Shown: positions 1 to 7,514, counted from the stretch's first letter. The stretch: 7,952 nt of DNA from Flavobacteriaceae bacterium (GCA_947377425.1 CANCFZ010000111.1:1-7952); one strand, 5' to 3'. Notes: a model not told the origin generated them from the letters alone. Numbers and translations are program-made.

Positions 1-1042
1 TAATCATGAACGTTGCAAAACCAATTGCAGTTGTCATGTTGGTCATTAAAGTAGAAACTCCAATTTTAGAAATCACACGTTGCAAAGCTTTCGCTTGATT
101 GCTGTGGTTTTTAATTTCCTGTTGGTATTTATTAATCAAGAAAATACAATTTGTGATTCCGATTACAATAATTAAAGGCGGAATAATAGCTGTTAGAATT
201 GTGATTTTATAATGGAATAATCCTAAGGTTCCAAACGACCACATTACTCCAAATATCAAAATGCAAATGGAAATAAAAGTCGCTCTAAACGAACGGAAAA
301 ACAAGAAGAAAATTAAGGATGTAATGAATAAAGCCGCTCCAATGAATAGCCCAATTTCACCTTTCATGTTCTCGGTGTTGATGGTTCTGATATAGGGCAT
401 TCCTGAAACTTTAAGGTCAATTCCAGTTGATTTTTCAAATTTATCAACAGCAGGAACTAAGACTTTTAAGATAAATTCTTTTCTAACTGGCGAATTGACA
501 ACCTTCTTGTTAATGTACAAAGCGCCTCGAATACTTCCCGATTTTTTATTGAATAAAAGACCTTCGTAAAAGGGTAGATCATTAAAAAGTTGTCGTTTTA
601 TTTCCGTTAAATAAGTTTGGTTTCCAGTTTGTTTTTGGTCAATAAGCGGAACCAATTCAAATTTTTCGTTGATGGTGTCTTTTTGTAGTTTTTTTAAATC
701 GTTTATAGAAACTATCAATTCAACTTCTTTGTGCGTTTTAAGCGAAGTCATCATTTTATTCCAAGCAGTATACGCTTTTGGAGTAAAAAAAGCATCGTCT
801 TTTACACCAATAACAACAAGATTTCCTTCTTCACCAAAGGTGTTTAAAAACTGAGTGTAATCTTTATTCGCAGGATGATTTTTAGGCAATAAGTTGGCTT
901 CATTATACGTCATACCAACGTTTCTCCACTGGAATCCAAGGAAAATAGTAAGTAAAAAAATAATAATCAAAATTGCAATTCTATTTCGAAGTACAATTCC
1001 AGCGACATTTTCCCAAAAACCAGCGGTTGATTTCTTTTTCAT
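1..1042 (-). CDS. RND/MMPL-family membrane transporter, N-terminal part (runs off left edge)
   Basis: Translating the minus strand from ATG at 1042 gives 347 open codons before the window ends; the missing part would hold the rest of helix 5 onward and the second half. The visible half has the RND layout: a short cytosolic N-terminus (MKKKSTAGFWENV), TM1 at about residues 21-37, a large extracytoplasmic loop at about 38-227, then clustered helices at about 228-249, 253-275 and 280-304, and a fifth starting near 329. The region around 325-345 (ISKIGVSTLMTNMTTAIGFA) matches the conserved MMPL/SSD stretch. Members of this superfamily use proton flow to move lipids, hopanoids or drugs across the inner membrane; the substrate here cannot be told. 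Oddity: in TM4, where many MMPL proteins have Asp-Tyr, the sequence reads GITNCIFLINKYQQE. The gene has its own promoter and is divergent from the antiporter. Family assignment is firm, substrate unknown. Confidence 0.9.
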   Translation of the reverse strand, partial: MKKKSTAGFWENVAGIVLRNRIAILIIIFLLTIFLGFQWRNVGMTYNEANLLPKNHPANKDYTQFLNTFGEEGNLVVIGVKDDAFFTPKAYTAWNKMMTSLKTHKEVELIVSINDLKKLQKDTINEKFELVPLIDQKQTGNQTYLTEIKRQLFNDLPFYEGLLFNKKSGSIRGALYINKKVVNSPVRKEFILKVLVPAVDKFEKSTGIDLKVSGMPYIRTINTENMKGEIGLFIGAALFITSLIFFLFFRSFRATFISICILIFGVMWSFGTLGLFHYKITILTAIIPPLIIVIGITNCIFLINKYQQEIKNHSNQAKALQRVISKIGVSTLMTNMTTAIGFATFMI

Positions 1043-1063
1043 TTATGAATTTAAAAACGAGTG

Positions 1064-1093
1064 CAAAGGTAATGAAAACCTATTAAAACCAAA
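1064..1093 (-). promoter_or_regulatory. Bacteroidota-type promoter for the RND transporter gene
   Basis: Read on the minus strand, TTTG (1093-1090) is followed by an 18-base spacer and TACCTTTG (1071-1064). This fits the flavobacterial consensus TTG-N17-23-TAnnTTTG. The -7 element ends 21 bases before the ATG at 1042, so the expected leader is short. No Shine-Dalgarno sequence precedes the start, which is usual in this phylum. Confidence 0.75.
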
Positions 1094-1178
1094 GGACTTA
1101 AATCAAAACTTTTGTCGAATTATGTTGAAGATTCTTCATATAATTTTTATGTTAATTTATGCAATAAATATAAAAAAA

Positions 1179-1186
1179 TACTTTTG
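1179..1186 (+). promoter_or_regulatory. Probable -7 promoter element for the antiporter gene
   Basis: TACTTTTG matches the -7 consensus TAnnTTTG and lies 25 bases before the chosen ATG at 1212. No exact TTG occurs 17-23 bases upstream; the nearest candidate is ATG at 1159-1161 (one mismatch, 17-base spacer), so the -33 element is weak. The position favours a start at 1212 or 1230 and argues against the in-frame ATG at 1122, which would lie upstream of the transcript start. Confidence 0.5.
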
Positions 1187-1211
1187 TTTTCTCATATTTG
1201 TATCATTCAAA

Positions 1212-3506
1212 ATGAATGTTGATAAGCCAATGAAAAATATTAAAAATGCTTTGTTCTATTTAGTTATAACTGGAGGGTTTACAACACTTATGTTTTGGAT
1301 TGTATCCAAAGGGAAAGTATTGGAAATAGGTAGAGATATTGTAGCCAAAACATCAACAGATAGTTTATTTGTTCAGTTTTTAGATTCTTTAGTTCATAAT
1401 TTACAACATCCATTAGCTATTTTGTTGTTGCAAATAATTACCATAATTATAGTTGCGCGTTCTTTTGGATGGATTTTTAGAAAAATCGGACAACCATCAG
1501 TAATTGGTGAAATAATAGCAGGGATTTTTCTTGGTCCATCTGTAGTCGGAATGTATTTTCCGCAGTATTCTGCAATTCTTTTTCCAACAGAATCTTTAGG
1601 AAATCTTCAATTTTTAAGTCAAATTGGGTTAATACTTTTCATGTTCGTTATCGGAATGGAACTCGATTTAAAAGTCCTGAAAAACAAAGCCAATGATGCC
1701 GTAGTTATTAGTCATGCTAGCATTGTAATTCCATTTGCACTCGGAATGGGATTGTCTTATTTTATATATCAAGATAAAATGTTTACGCCAAAAGGAGTCG
1801 ATTTTTTATCCTTCAGTTTGTTTATGGGAATTGCAATGAGCATTACTGCATTTCCAGTTTTGGCACGAATTGTTCAAGAACGAGGTATTCATAAAACCAA
1901 ATTGGGAACAATTGTAATCACTTGTGCAGCAGCCGATGATATTACTGCTTGGTGTATCCTTGCAGCCGTAATTGCTATTGTTAAAGCTGGAACTTTTGCG
2001 AGTTCTGTTTATATAATTTTAATGGCAATTGTTTATGTTTTAATGATGCTTTTTGTGGTAAAACCATTCTTAAAAAAGATTGGAGATTTGTATGCAACTA
2101 GAGAAAATTTGAGTAAACCAGTAGTTGCTATCTTTTTATTAACCTTAATTATTTCGTCTTATTTAACAGAAATAATCGGAATTCATGCTTTATTTGGTGC
2201 ATTTATGACTGGAGCCATTATGCCCGACATCACCAAAATAAGAAAAATTATTATCGAAAAAATTGAAGATGTAGCACTGATTTTATTACTGCCATTATTT
2301 TTTGTTTTCACTGGTTTGCGTACTCAAATAGGTTTGATTAATGATGTTTATTTGTGGAAAATCACAGGATTAATTATTACGGTTGCGGTAGTTGGAAAAT
2401 TCTTTGGAAGCGCACTTGCAGCTAAATTTGTCGGGCAAAATTGGAGAGATAGTTTGACCATTGGAGCGTTAATGAATACACGTGGTTTAATGGAATTGGT
2501 GGTGCTAAATATCGGTTATGATTTGGGAGTTCTTTCAACAGAAATCTTTACAATGATGGTCATAATGGCATTGGTCACAACATTTATGACTGGTCCAGCT
2601 ATTGATATAATTAATTTTATTTTTAAACGAAAAGAAGTTCTAATTCCGAATGAAATTATTGAAAATGCTAAATTCAAAATTTTAATTTCTTTTGGAAATA
2701 ATGAAAAAGGCAAATCACTTTTAAGATTAGCGAACAGTTTTGTAAAGAAACAAAAAGACAATTCTAATATAACAGCTTTGCATTTATCCTTGAGTGACGA
2801 GGTGCATTCGTACAATTTAGAGGAATATGAAAACGAAACATTTGAACCAATTTTAGCAGAATCAAAAGTATTGAATCAGGAAATAACAACTATTTTTAAA
2901 GCTACTGTTGATATAGAAAATGATATAGCTGATATTGCTTCTCGTGGTGATTTTGACTTGGTTTTAGTTGGATTAGGAAAATCGATTTTTGAAGGTTCAC
3001 TATTAGGAAAAGTGCTTGGTTTTACAACAAGAATTATAAATCCAGACCGCCTTTTAGATAAATTTACCGGAAAAGAAGGATTGTTTGAAAATTCACCATT
3101 TGATGACAGAACCCGATTAATAATTTCGAAAAGCAAAAAGCCACTCGGAATATTAGTTGATAAAGAATTGAATGAAGTAGATGATGTTTTTGTTCCAATT
3201 TTTAGTTCTGACGATTCCTTTTTGATAGATTATGCTCAAAAATTAATCTACAACAATGATTCTAAGATTACAGTTTTGGAAATCAACAATCAAGTGAGAA
3301 ATAATTTCATAATCGAGAACGCTATTTCAACATTAGAAACCACTTTTCCTGACAAGATTTCATTAATTGATGAAAGCGAAATGAAAGCTGGATTTTTAGC
3401 CAAACAAGATTTAATGATAATTTCCCTCGAAAGCTGGAAAAAATTAGTGGATTCCCAAAGCGTTTGGCTGAGTACGGTTCCTTCGGTATTGATTATTAAG
3501 CAATAA
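1212..3506 (+). CDS. CPA2-family (CHX/Kha1-like) cation:proton antiporter with cytosolic USP-like tail
   Basis: 764 residues. Predicted inner-membrane exchanger of monovalent cations (K+ or Na+) for protons, serving pH and ion homeostasis. Residues about 60-475 form the Na+/H+ exchanger domain. Visible signatures are IGQPSVIGEIIAGIFLGPS (92-110), the ion-binding helix AAADDITAWC with Asp242-Asp243, and MNTRGLMELVVLNIG (421-435), a stretch typical of plant CHX and fungal Kha1 relatives. An additional hydrophobic segment lies at about 12-32. Residues about 487-764 are a soluble tail that looks like two universal-stress-protein-like repeats (KILISF near 489; DLVLVGLG at 582-589; a second unit from about 645), as in CHX proteins. 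There is no TrkA-N/RCK domain. Start choice: the frame is open back to 894, but that part is antisense to the RND gene; ATG 1212 follows a -7 element, and ATG 1230 (MKNIKN) is an equally reasonable start. Ion specificity cannot be read from the sequence. Confidence 0.92.
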   Translation: MNVDKPMKNIKNALFYLVITGGFTTLMFWIVSKGKVLEIGRDIVAKTSTDSLFVQFLDSLVHNLQHPLAILLLQIITIIIVARSFGWIFRKIGQPSVIGEIIAGIFLGPSVVGMYFPQYSAILFPTESLGNLQFLSQIGLILFMFVIGMELDLKVLKNKANDAVVISHASIVIPFALGMGLSYFIYQDKMFTPKGVDFLSFSLFMGIAMSITAFPVLARIVQERGIHKTKLGTIVITCAAADDITAWCILAAVIAIVKAGTFASSVYIILMAIVYVLMMLFVVKPFLKKIGDLYATRENLSKPVVAIFLLTLIISSYLTEIIGIHALFGAFMTGAIMPDITKIRKIIIEKIEDVALILLLPLFFVFTGLRTQIGLINDVYLWKITGLIITVAVVGKFFGSALAAKFVGQNWRDSLTIGALMNTRGLMELVVLNIGYDLGVLSTEIFTMMVIMALVTTFMTGPAIDIINFIFKRKEVLIPNEIIENAKFKILISFGNNEKGKSLLRLANSFVKKQKDNSNITALHLSLSDEVHSYNLEEYENETFEPILAESKVLNQEITTIFKATVDIENDIADIASRGDFDLVLVGLGKSIFEGSLLGKVLGFTTRIINPDRLLDKFTGKEGLFENSPFDDRTRLIISKSKKPLGILVDKELNEVDDVFVPIFSSDDSFLIDYAQKLIYNNDSKITVLEINNQVRNNFIIENAISTLETTFPDKISLIDESEMKAGFLAKQDLMIISLESWKKLVDSQSVWLSTVPSVLIIKQ

Positions 3507-3507
3507 A

Positions 3508-5988
3508 TTAAAACCCTAAATCCAACACATAAGAAATTTTTAAAGATAAATTATCTTCAAATTTTGGCAAACCATTTGGTCCATATCTAAAGAAGAATGT
3601 CAATCCAAATCCTTTAAAAATTTGATTGGCTTCTACACCGCTTTCAAAAAAACCTTTTTCCAAAGTTTTGTATCCAAGTCCTAAATGTTGCTCGGGTTTG
3701 TCCATTGTTCCAAACGCCATTCGCGTTACAACAGCAATTTGAGGTTTTATTTTGTAAGCTAATTTCACTTTGTTAAATGTATGTCGTGCCTGAAAAGTAA
3801 TGTATTTGCTAGAGAAAAACTCATTGAAATACATAGTTTCAAAGCTGTTTTTGCCTGCAAAAGTGATTCGTTTTAGCATCGAATCCTTGTTCAAATTATT
3901 AGGAGCAATACTGTACAAATGCGTTAACGGAATTGTTCCCAAAGCAATTCCTCCTTGAAGTGCAAAAGAAGTATTTTGCCCAGATAAATAGGGAATCTCA
4001 TGGAATATTCTTAAATCAATTTTTGAAAAATCAAAATCACTTCCCATAATATTCGGAATTGATTTGGTAAATTGAAAGGATATTTTAGGATATTTCTTTT
4101 CAATTTCCAATCTTCCAGAAGACGTTTGCATGTATTCACTAAACGGATTCCATTGCAAAGCAAATTGCACCGCAGTGATATTAAAATTTGAATATATTTT
4201 ATCGTTGGCAACAAAATTATAATCAAAAAGAGGTGTTATTTCGCTTCTTGAAATTCCAAAATACGCATTGGTTTTAGCAAGATAATTACTTTCAATAAAT
4301 ACAGAAGATACTCTATTATTATAAAATGTAGAAATATTTATTGGGCGTGGATCATAGATTTTAAATCGTTTGGCTTCTGTAACAAATTGAACTTGACCAA
4401 TTTCTTTAATATCATCAGAATAGGATGCACTAACCCAAGTATTAGTTTCTTTGTTCAATAAATAGGACGGTGTGATTCCATATTTCAATTTGTCATCCTT
4501 AAAACCATAAGCGGCATATCCACTAATCTTATATTTTGTAGATAATTTATCATTAGTTACACCACCAATTCCTAATCTAAAACCTTCAAAATTGTTGTAT
4601 TTTACAATTGATTTTAAATCAACATCAATGATATTTACAGGATAGTAACCGTTGTAAATTTTTCTTCCAAGAATGATTTTATGTTCAATTTTTTCAGATT
4701 CAGATAGACTGTCTAAACTAGTGTAAGTTGGTATTTTTCTAACGTCAATGGAGTCTTTTTGAAACGTTTTCCAATAAGAATCAGGCTTTGACATACTTGT
4801 TTCGGGTACATCAATTTTTATTTGAGGGTTTTTAAAGACAACTAATTTGTTGATTTTAATATCATAAGGAGTTGATTCTAACTTTAAATAAGATTGATCG
4901 GAAGCATTCGTACTTAATCCATCTAGTCCAGAATTGAATTTGATAATGTTTCCCAGTATATTCAAATCTTCTGAATTATTTCCTTTTACGACGATGATTT
5001 TCCTTTTTTCAGCAAACCAAATGTTGTTGTTTTTTATATAATTAAAGGTGTAAAGTGCATTGATATTTGCAATTCCATAAATTCTAAAATAGGCTTTACA
5101 AACAGCGCTGCTCTCGGAATCGATATAAAGCAAACCACGCAGTCTGTTTGAATTTAGTTTTTTTGGTTGAAAATAAATTCGATAAGCAGTTCTTCCTTCA
5201 ACTTTTACGGTATCAATAATTTTAAAAACATATAATTTTCTACCATAATTTGAAATAGGATTATGAATAGAAACGCCCAAAATATCTAATTTGTTGTCAT
5301 ATAAGGAATAAGAAACTAAATTTAATCCTAAATATTCATACAATGGTTTTTTAAAACCAGCCATTCTTGAAGCAATGACCGTTTCTTTAGTTCCTTTGTT
5401 GTTGTGCTGAATTAAATTTACTTTTTCAGTTTGATAAAGATGTTGTTTTTCTGCAAATTTCTTGAATTTATAGTTTGTAGAATCTAACTTTATATGCTTC
5501 TTTCCAAAAAAAGTTCTTTTTATAACAGTGTCAATTTTGCTTGAAATGGAATCTGGATTTGCAGAAACTAATAAGTGTTCGTAATTTTTATATTCAAATG
5601 TATTTAATGCTTTTTCAGGTTGATTTTTGGGTTTGTTGTCTATTACTTTTTTGATAATTAAATTGACTTGGTTTTCAGAAAAAATTTCTAGTTCTTTTCT
5701 GGAATTATTAGTCACCATTTTTATTAAAAGAAATTTAGAACCAACAGTTTGATAATAGGTTTTATCGTAATATCCTTCGTATGTAAATAAAATAGGTTTG
5801 TTGTTGTCTTTCATCTCAATAGAAAATTTACCTTCCCAATTGGATGATGTTATTTTATTGTTGTAATTAATTTTCGCAAAAGCAATTGGCACAGAAGTAT
5901 CATAATCAATAACTTGACCTTGAATAACTTTTTGTGAAAAAGCAAAATTGCAACAAAGAATAAGTAGGAAAATCCAAAATTTTCTCAT
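3508..5988 (-). CDS. DUF5686 outer-membrane protein with carboxypeptidase-regulatory-like domain
   Basis: 826 residues, full length for this Bacteroidota family. Residues 1-18 are a signal peptide (MRKFWIFLLILCCNFAFS, cleavage likely before QKV). Residues about 21-92 form a carboxypeptidase-D regulatory-like beta-sandwich (IQGQVIDYDTSVPIAFAKI, then WEGKFSI and ILFTYEGYY), as found at the N-terminus of many Bacteroidota outer-membrane proteins. The DUF5686 region follows: a family-typical stretch at about 107-148 (NLIIKKVIDNKP, ANPDSI), a central beta-rich part at about 205-340, and from about 450 alternating strands that look like a beta-barrel ending in YVLDLGF, whose terminal Phe suits barrel insertion. 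It is inferred to sit in the outer membrane; its molecular function is not known. ATG 5988 is preferred over an in-frame TTG at 5991. It has its own promoter after the frr terminator, and its stop lies one base from that of the convergent antiporter. Confidence 0.88.
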   Translation of the reverse strand: MRKFWIFLLILCCNFAFSQKVIQGQVIDYDTSVPIAFAKINYNNKITSSNWEGKFSIEMKDNNKPILFTYEGYYDKTYYQTVGSKFLLIKMVTNNSRKELEIFSENQVNLIIKKVIDNKPKNQPEKALNTFEYKNYEHLLVSANPDSISSKIDTVIKRTFFGKKHIKLDSTNYKFKKFAEKQHLYQTEKVNLIQHNNKGTKETVIASRMAGFKKPLYEYLGLNLVSYSLYDNKLDILGVSIHNPISNYGRKLYVFKIIDTVKVEGRTAYRIYFQPKKLNSNRLRGLLYIDSESSAVCKAYFRIYGIANINALYTFNYIKNNNIWFAEKRKIIVVKGNNSEDLNILGNIIKFNSGLDGLSTNASDQSYLKLESTPYDIKINKLVVFKNPQIKIDVPETSMSKPDSYWKTFQKDSIDVRKIPTYTSLDSLSESEKIEHKIILGRKIYNGYYPVNIIDVDLKSIVKYNNFEGFRLGIGGVTNDKLSTKYKISGYAAYGFKDDKLKYGITPSYLLNKETNTWVSASYSDDIKEIGQVQFVTEAKRFKIYDPRPINISTFYNNRVSSVFIESNYLAKTNAYFGISRSEITPLFDYNFVANDKIYSNFNITAVQFALQWNPFSEYMQTSSGRLEIEKKYPKISFQFTKSIPNIMGSDFDFSKIDLRIFHEIPYLSGQNTSFALQGGIALGTIPLTHLYSIAPNNLNKDSMLKRITFAGKNSFETMYFNEFFSSKYITFQARHTFNKVKLAYKIKPQIAVVTRMAFGTMDKPEQHLGLGYKTLEKGFFESGVEANQIFKGFGLTFFFRYGPNGLPKFEDNLSLKISYVLDLGF

Positions 5989-6027
5989 CAAGATGATTTT
6001 GTTTTAAATCGAATTAAAGAATTGCAA

Positions 6028-6060
6028 CAAATGTAGGAATAAAAAAATCCGCTCGGCAAA
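6028..6060 (-). promoter_or_regulatory. Promoter for the DUF5686 gene, overlapping the frr terminator
   Basis: On the minus strand TTTG (6060-6057), a 21-base spacer and TACATTTG (6035-6028) fit TTG-N17-23-TAnnTTTG. The -33 element lies in the loop of the frr terminator hairpin. The -7 element ends 39 bases before the ATG at 5988. This suggests the DUF5686 gene is transcribed separately from pyrH-frr. Confidence 0.65.
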
Positions 6061-6073
6061 ACGAACGGATTTT
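6041..6073 (-). terminator. Rho-independent terminator of the pyrH-frr unit
   Basis: The arms at 6062-6073 and 6044-6055 pair over 12 bp around a 6-base loop (TTTTGC on the minus strand). The one imperfect position is a U-G wobble in minus-strand RNA but a C-A mismatch in plus-strand RNA, so the structure fits minus-strand transcription. A run of seven T (plus-strand A at 6041-6047) follows, partly inside the stem. It starts 18 bases after the frr stop codon. Confidence 0.85.
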
Positions 6074-6091
6074 AATATAGATTTAACGAAA

Positions 6092-6652
6092 TTACACTTT
6101 CATTATTTCGGCTTCTTTGTGCGCCAAATGTTCTTCTATTTTTTTGATGAAATTATCGGTTAGTTTTTGAACATCATCTTCGGCTTTTTTGCATAAATCT
6201 TCTGATGTTCCGTCTTTTTCCAATTTTTTAATGTCAGAATTGGCGTCTTTTCGGTGGTTTCTAATTCCAATTTTAGCGTCTTCGGCTTCACTTTTAGCTT
6301 GTTTTACTAAATCACGACGACGCTCTTCTGTTAGTGGCGGAACGCTAATGATTACAAGGTCACCATTATTCATTGGGTTAAACCCAAGATTGGCAATCAT
6401 AATTGCTTTTTCAATTGGATGCAACATGTTTTTTTCATAAGGTTGAATGGTGATGGTTCTAGCATCGGGAACGTTTACATTCGCAACTTGAGAAAGCGGT
6501 GTTTGCGCACCATAATAGTCAACAAAAACACTTCCCAACATTTGGGGAGATGCTTTTCCGGCACGAATATTTAAAAATGATTTTTCTAAATGATCTACAG
6601 AACCAGTCATTGCTTCTTTTGTTCCGTCAATAATAAATTCAATTTCTTCCAT
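6092..6652 (-). CDS. frr: Ribosome recycling factor
   Basis: 186 residues, the normal length for the family. The protein works with EF-G and IF3 in the cytoplasm to split the post-termination ribosome complex so that subunits can be reused; it is usually essential. Family landmarks are visible in order: the N-terminal helix ending in NIRAGKASPQML (28-39), domain II with VDYYGAQTPLSQVANVNVPDA (44-64), IQPYEKNML (69-77), NLGFNPMNNGDL (88-99), PPLTEERRRDLV (105-116), and the three-helix bundle with IRNHRKDANSDIKKLEKDG (130-148). The hinge and ribosome-contact regions look intact. It lies 42 bases downstream of pyrH with no terminator or promoter between, so the two are very likely co-transcribed; a strong terminator follows the stop. 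The ATG is preceded by GAAATACA, with no Shine-Dalgarno. Confidence 0.98.
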   Translation of the reverse strand: MEEIEFIIDGTKEAMTGSVDHLEKSFLNIRAGKASPQMLGSVFVDYYGAQTPLSQVANVNVPDARTITIQPYEKNMLHPIEKAIMIANLGFNPMNNGDLVIISVPPLTEERRRDLVKQAKSEAEDAKIGIRNHRKDANSDIKKLEKDGTSEDLCKKAEDDVQKLTDNFIKKIEEHLAHKEAEIMKV

Positions 6653-6694
6653 TGTATTTCAGATTTTATTCTAAAAAATAGTTTAACTTTTTAA

Positions 6695-7402
6695 TTATAT
6701 GTTTACAACTGTTCCAACGTTTTCGCCTTCACAAATTTTAAGTAGATTCCCTTTTTTGTTCATATCAAAAACAAGAATTGGTAATTTGTTTTCTTGACTC
6801 AAAGTAAATGCAGTTGAGTCCATTACGTTTAATCCTTTTTTGATAACATCATCAAATGATATGTAATCAAATTTAGTTGCTGAAGCGTCTTTTTCTGGAT
6901 CGGCAGTATAAATTCCATCAACTCTTGTGCCTTTCAAAATCACATCAGCATGAACTTCAACTCCACGTAAAACAGCAGCTGTATCTGTAGTGAAATAAGG
7001 ATTTCCTGTTCCAGCTCCAAAAATAACAATTCTCCCTTTTTCTAAGTGACGAACGGCTCTTCTTTTAATATATGGTTCTGCAATTGCTTCAATTTTTAAC
7101 GCTGTTTGTAATCTAGTCAACATGCCTTTGTCTTCCAATGCGCCTTGCAACGCCATTCCGTTGATTACTGTGGCTAACATTCCCATATAATCACCTTGAA
7201 CTCTGTCCATTCCGTTGCTTGCTCCTGCTACACCTCTAAAAATATTTCCTCCACCAATAACGATAGCAATTTCTACACCTTTATCGTGAATTTGCTTAAT
7301 TTCTTCAGCATATTCGGCAAGAATTTTTGGGTCAATTCCGTATTGTCTTTCTCCCATCAATGCTTCGCCACTTAATTTTAGAAGTATTCTTTTGTATTTC
7401 AT
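6695..7402 (-). CDS. pyrH: UMP kinase (uridylate kinase)
   Basis: 235 residues, full length. It phosphorylates UMP to UDP with ATP in pyrimidine nucleotide synthesis; bacterial PyrH is a cytosolic hexamer of the amino-acid-kinase fold, usually activated by GTP and inhibited by UTP. Landmarks: KLSGEALMG (9-17, phosphate binding), IGGGNIFRG (49-57, active-site glycine loop), MDRVQGDYMGMLATVING (65-82, with Asp71 at the UMP site), GAGTGNPYFTTDTAA (129-143, UMP binding), KGTRVDGIYTADP (157-169, nucleotide site) and NVMDSTA (192-198). The protein ends GENVGTVVNI. First gene of the pyrH-frr unit. In many bacteria rpsB-tsf lie directly upstream; here the next gene is divergent, so pyrH must have its own promoter. 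The leader before the start carries overlapping palindromes. Confidence 0.98.
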   Translation of the reverse strand: MKYKRILLKLSGEALMGERQYGIDPKILAEYAEEIKQIHDKGVEIAIVIGGGNIFRGVAGASNGMDRVQGDYMGMLATVINGMALQGALEDKGMLTRLQTALKIEAIAEPYIKRRAVRHLEKGRIVIFGAGTGNPYFTTDTAAVLRGVEVHADVILKGTRVDGIYTADPEKDASATKFDYISFDDVIKKGLNVMDSTAFTLSQENKLPILVFDMNKKGNLLKICEGENVGTVVNI

Positions 7403-7458
7403 TACTCTTTTTTATTGTTTTTAGTTGTGTAATGCTGTCGCTAACGCTTGAGTCATTT

Positions 7459-7479
7459 ATTCTGAATTTATTTCAGAAT
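7459..7479. repeat. Perfect palindrome in the pyrH leader, possibly a dispersed repeat
   Basis: ATTCTGAA (7459-7466) and TTCAGAAT (7472-7479) are exact reverse complements around a 5-base loop. On the minus strand this forms an 8-bp hairpin 57 bases upstream of the pyrH start. From memory it resembles the CTGAAA...TTCAG intergenic palindromes dispersed in several bacterial genomes, but copy number cannot be judged from one window. Confidence 0.6.
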
Positions 7480-7494
7480 CTTTTTATAAGATTC
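7476..7494. repeat. Second inverted repeat overlapping the first in the pyrH leader
   Basis: GAATCTT (7476-7482) and AAGATTC (7488-7494) are exact reverse complements around a 5-base loop, giving a 7-bp stem. It shares GAAT at 7476-7479 with the neighbouring palindrome, so both full stems cannot form at once in one RNA. In pyrH mRNA this hairpin is made first. Confidence 0.55.
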
Positions 7495-7506
7495 AATTTT
7501 GTGATG

Positions 7507-7514
7507 CAAATATA
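7507..7514 (-). promoter_or_regulatory. Probable -7 promoter element for pyrH-frr
   Basis: On the minus strand TATATTTG (7514-7507) matches TAnnTTTG. A TTTTG at 7544-7540 lies 25 bases upstream, slightly beyond the usual 17-23-base spacer, so the -33 call is uncertain. If used, it gives a leader of roughly 100 bases before the ATG at 7402, much longer than for the other genes here, and that leader contains both palindromes. Confidence 0.55.

Noticed and set aside
894..1211. Open frame extending the antiporter upstream to 894
   Set aside because: It is antisense to the first 50 codons of the RND gene and lies mostly upstream of the -7 element at 1179-1186. The encoded residues do not look like part of an exchanger. 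A start at 1212 or 1230 fits the family better.
5922..5988. Lipoprotein signal for the DUF5686 protein, because of Cys-Cys in LILCCNFAFSQ
   Set aside because: The residues before the cysteines do not form a normal lipobox (small residues at -1 and -3 are missing), and a standard signal peptidase I site (AFS/Q) follows.
5989..5991. TTG start one codon upstream of the DUF5686 ATG
   Set aside because: The ATG at 5988 directly begins a good signal peptide, and nothing supports use of the TTG.
6189..6440. Plus-strand open frame inside frr, and similar antisense frames at 669-854, 2516-2815, 2876-3136 and 7327-7515
   Set aside because: Each overlaps a well-supported gene on the other strand and has no recognisable domain or promoter of its own. 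The minus-strand frame at 4011-4226 is likewise an out-of-frame shadow within the DUF5686 gene.
7459..7485. Intrinsic terminator on the plus strand (hairpin followed by CTTTTT)
   Set aside because: There is no plus-strand gene upstream for it to end: the sequence to its left is pyrH on the minus strand. The T-run is better explained as part of the second inverted repeat. It could still stop antisense transcription, but that is not supported.
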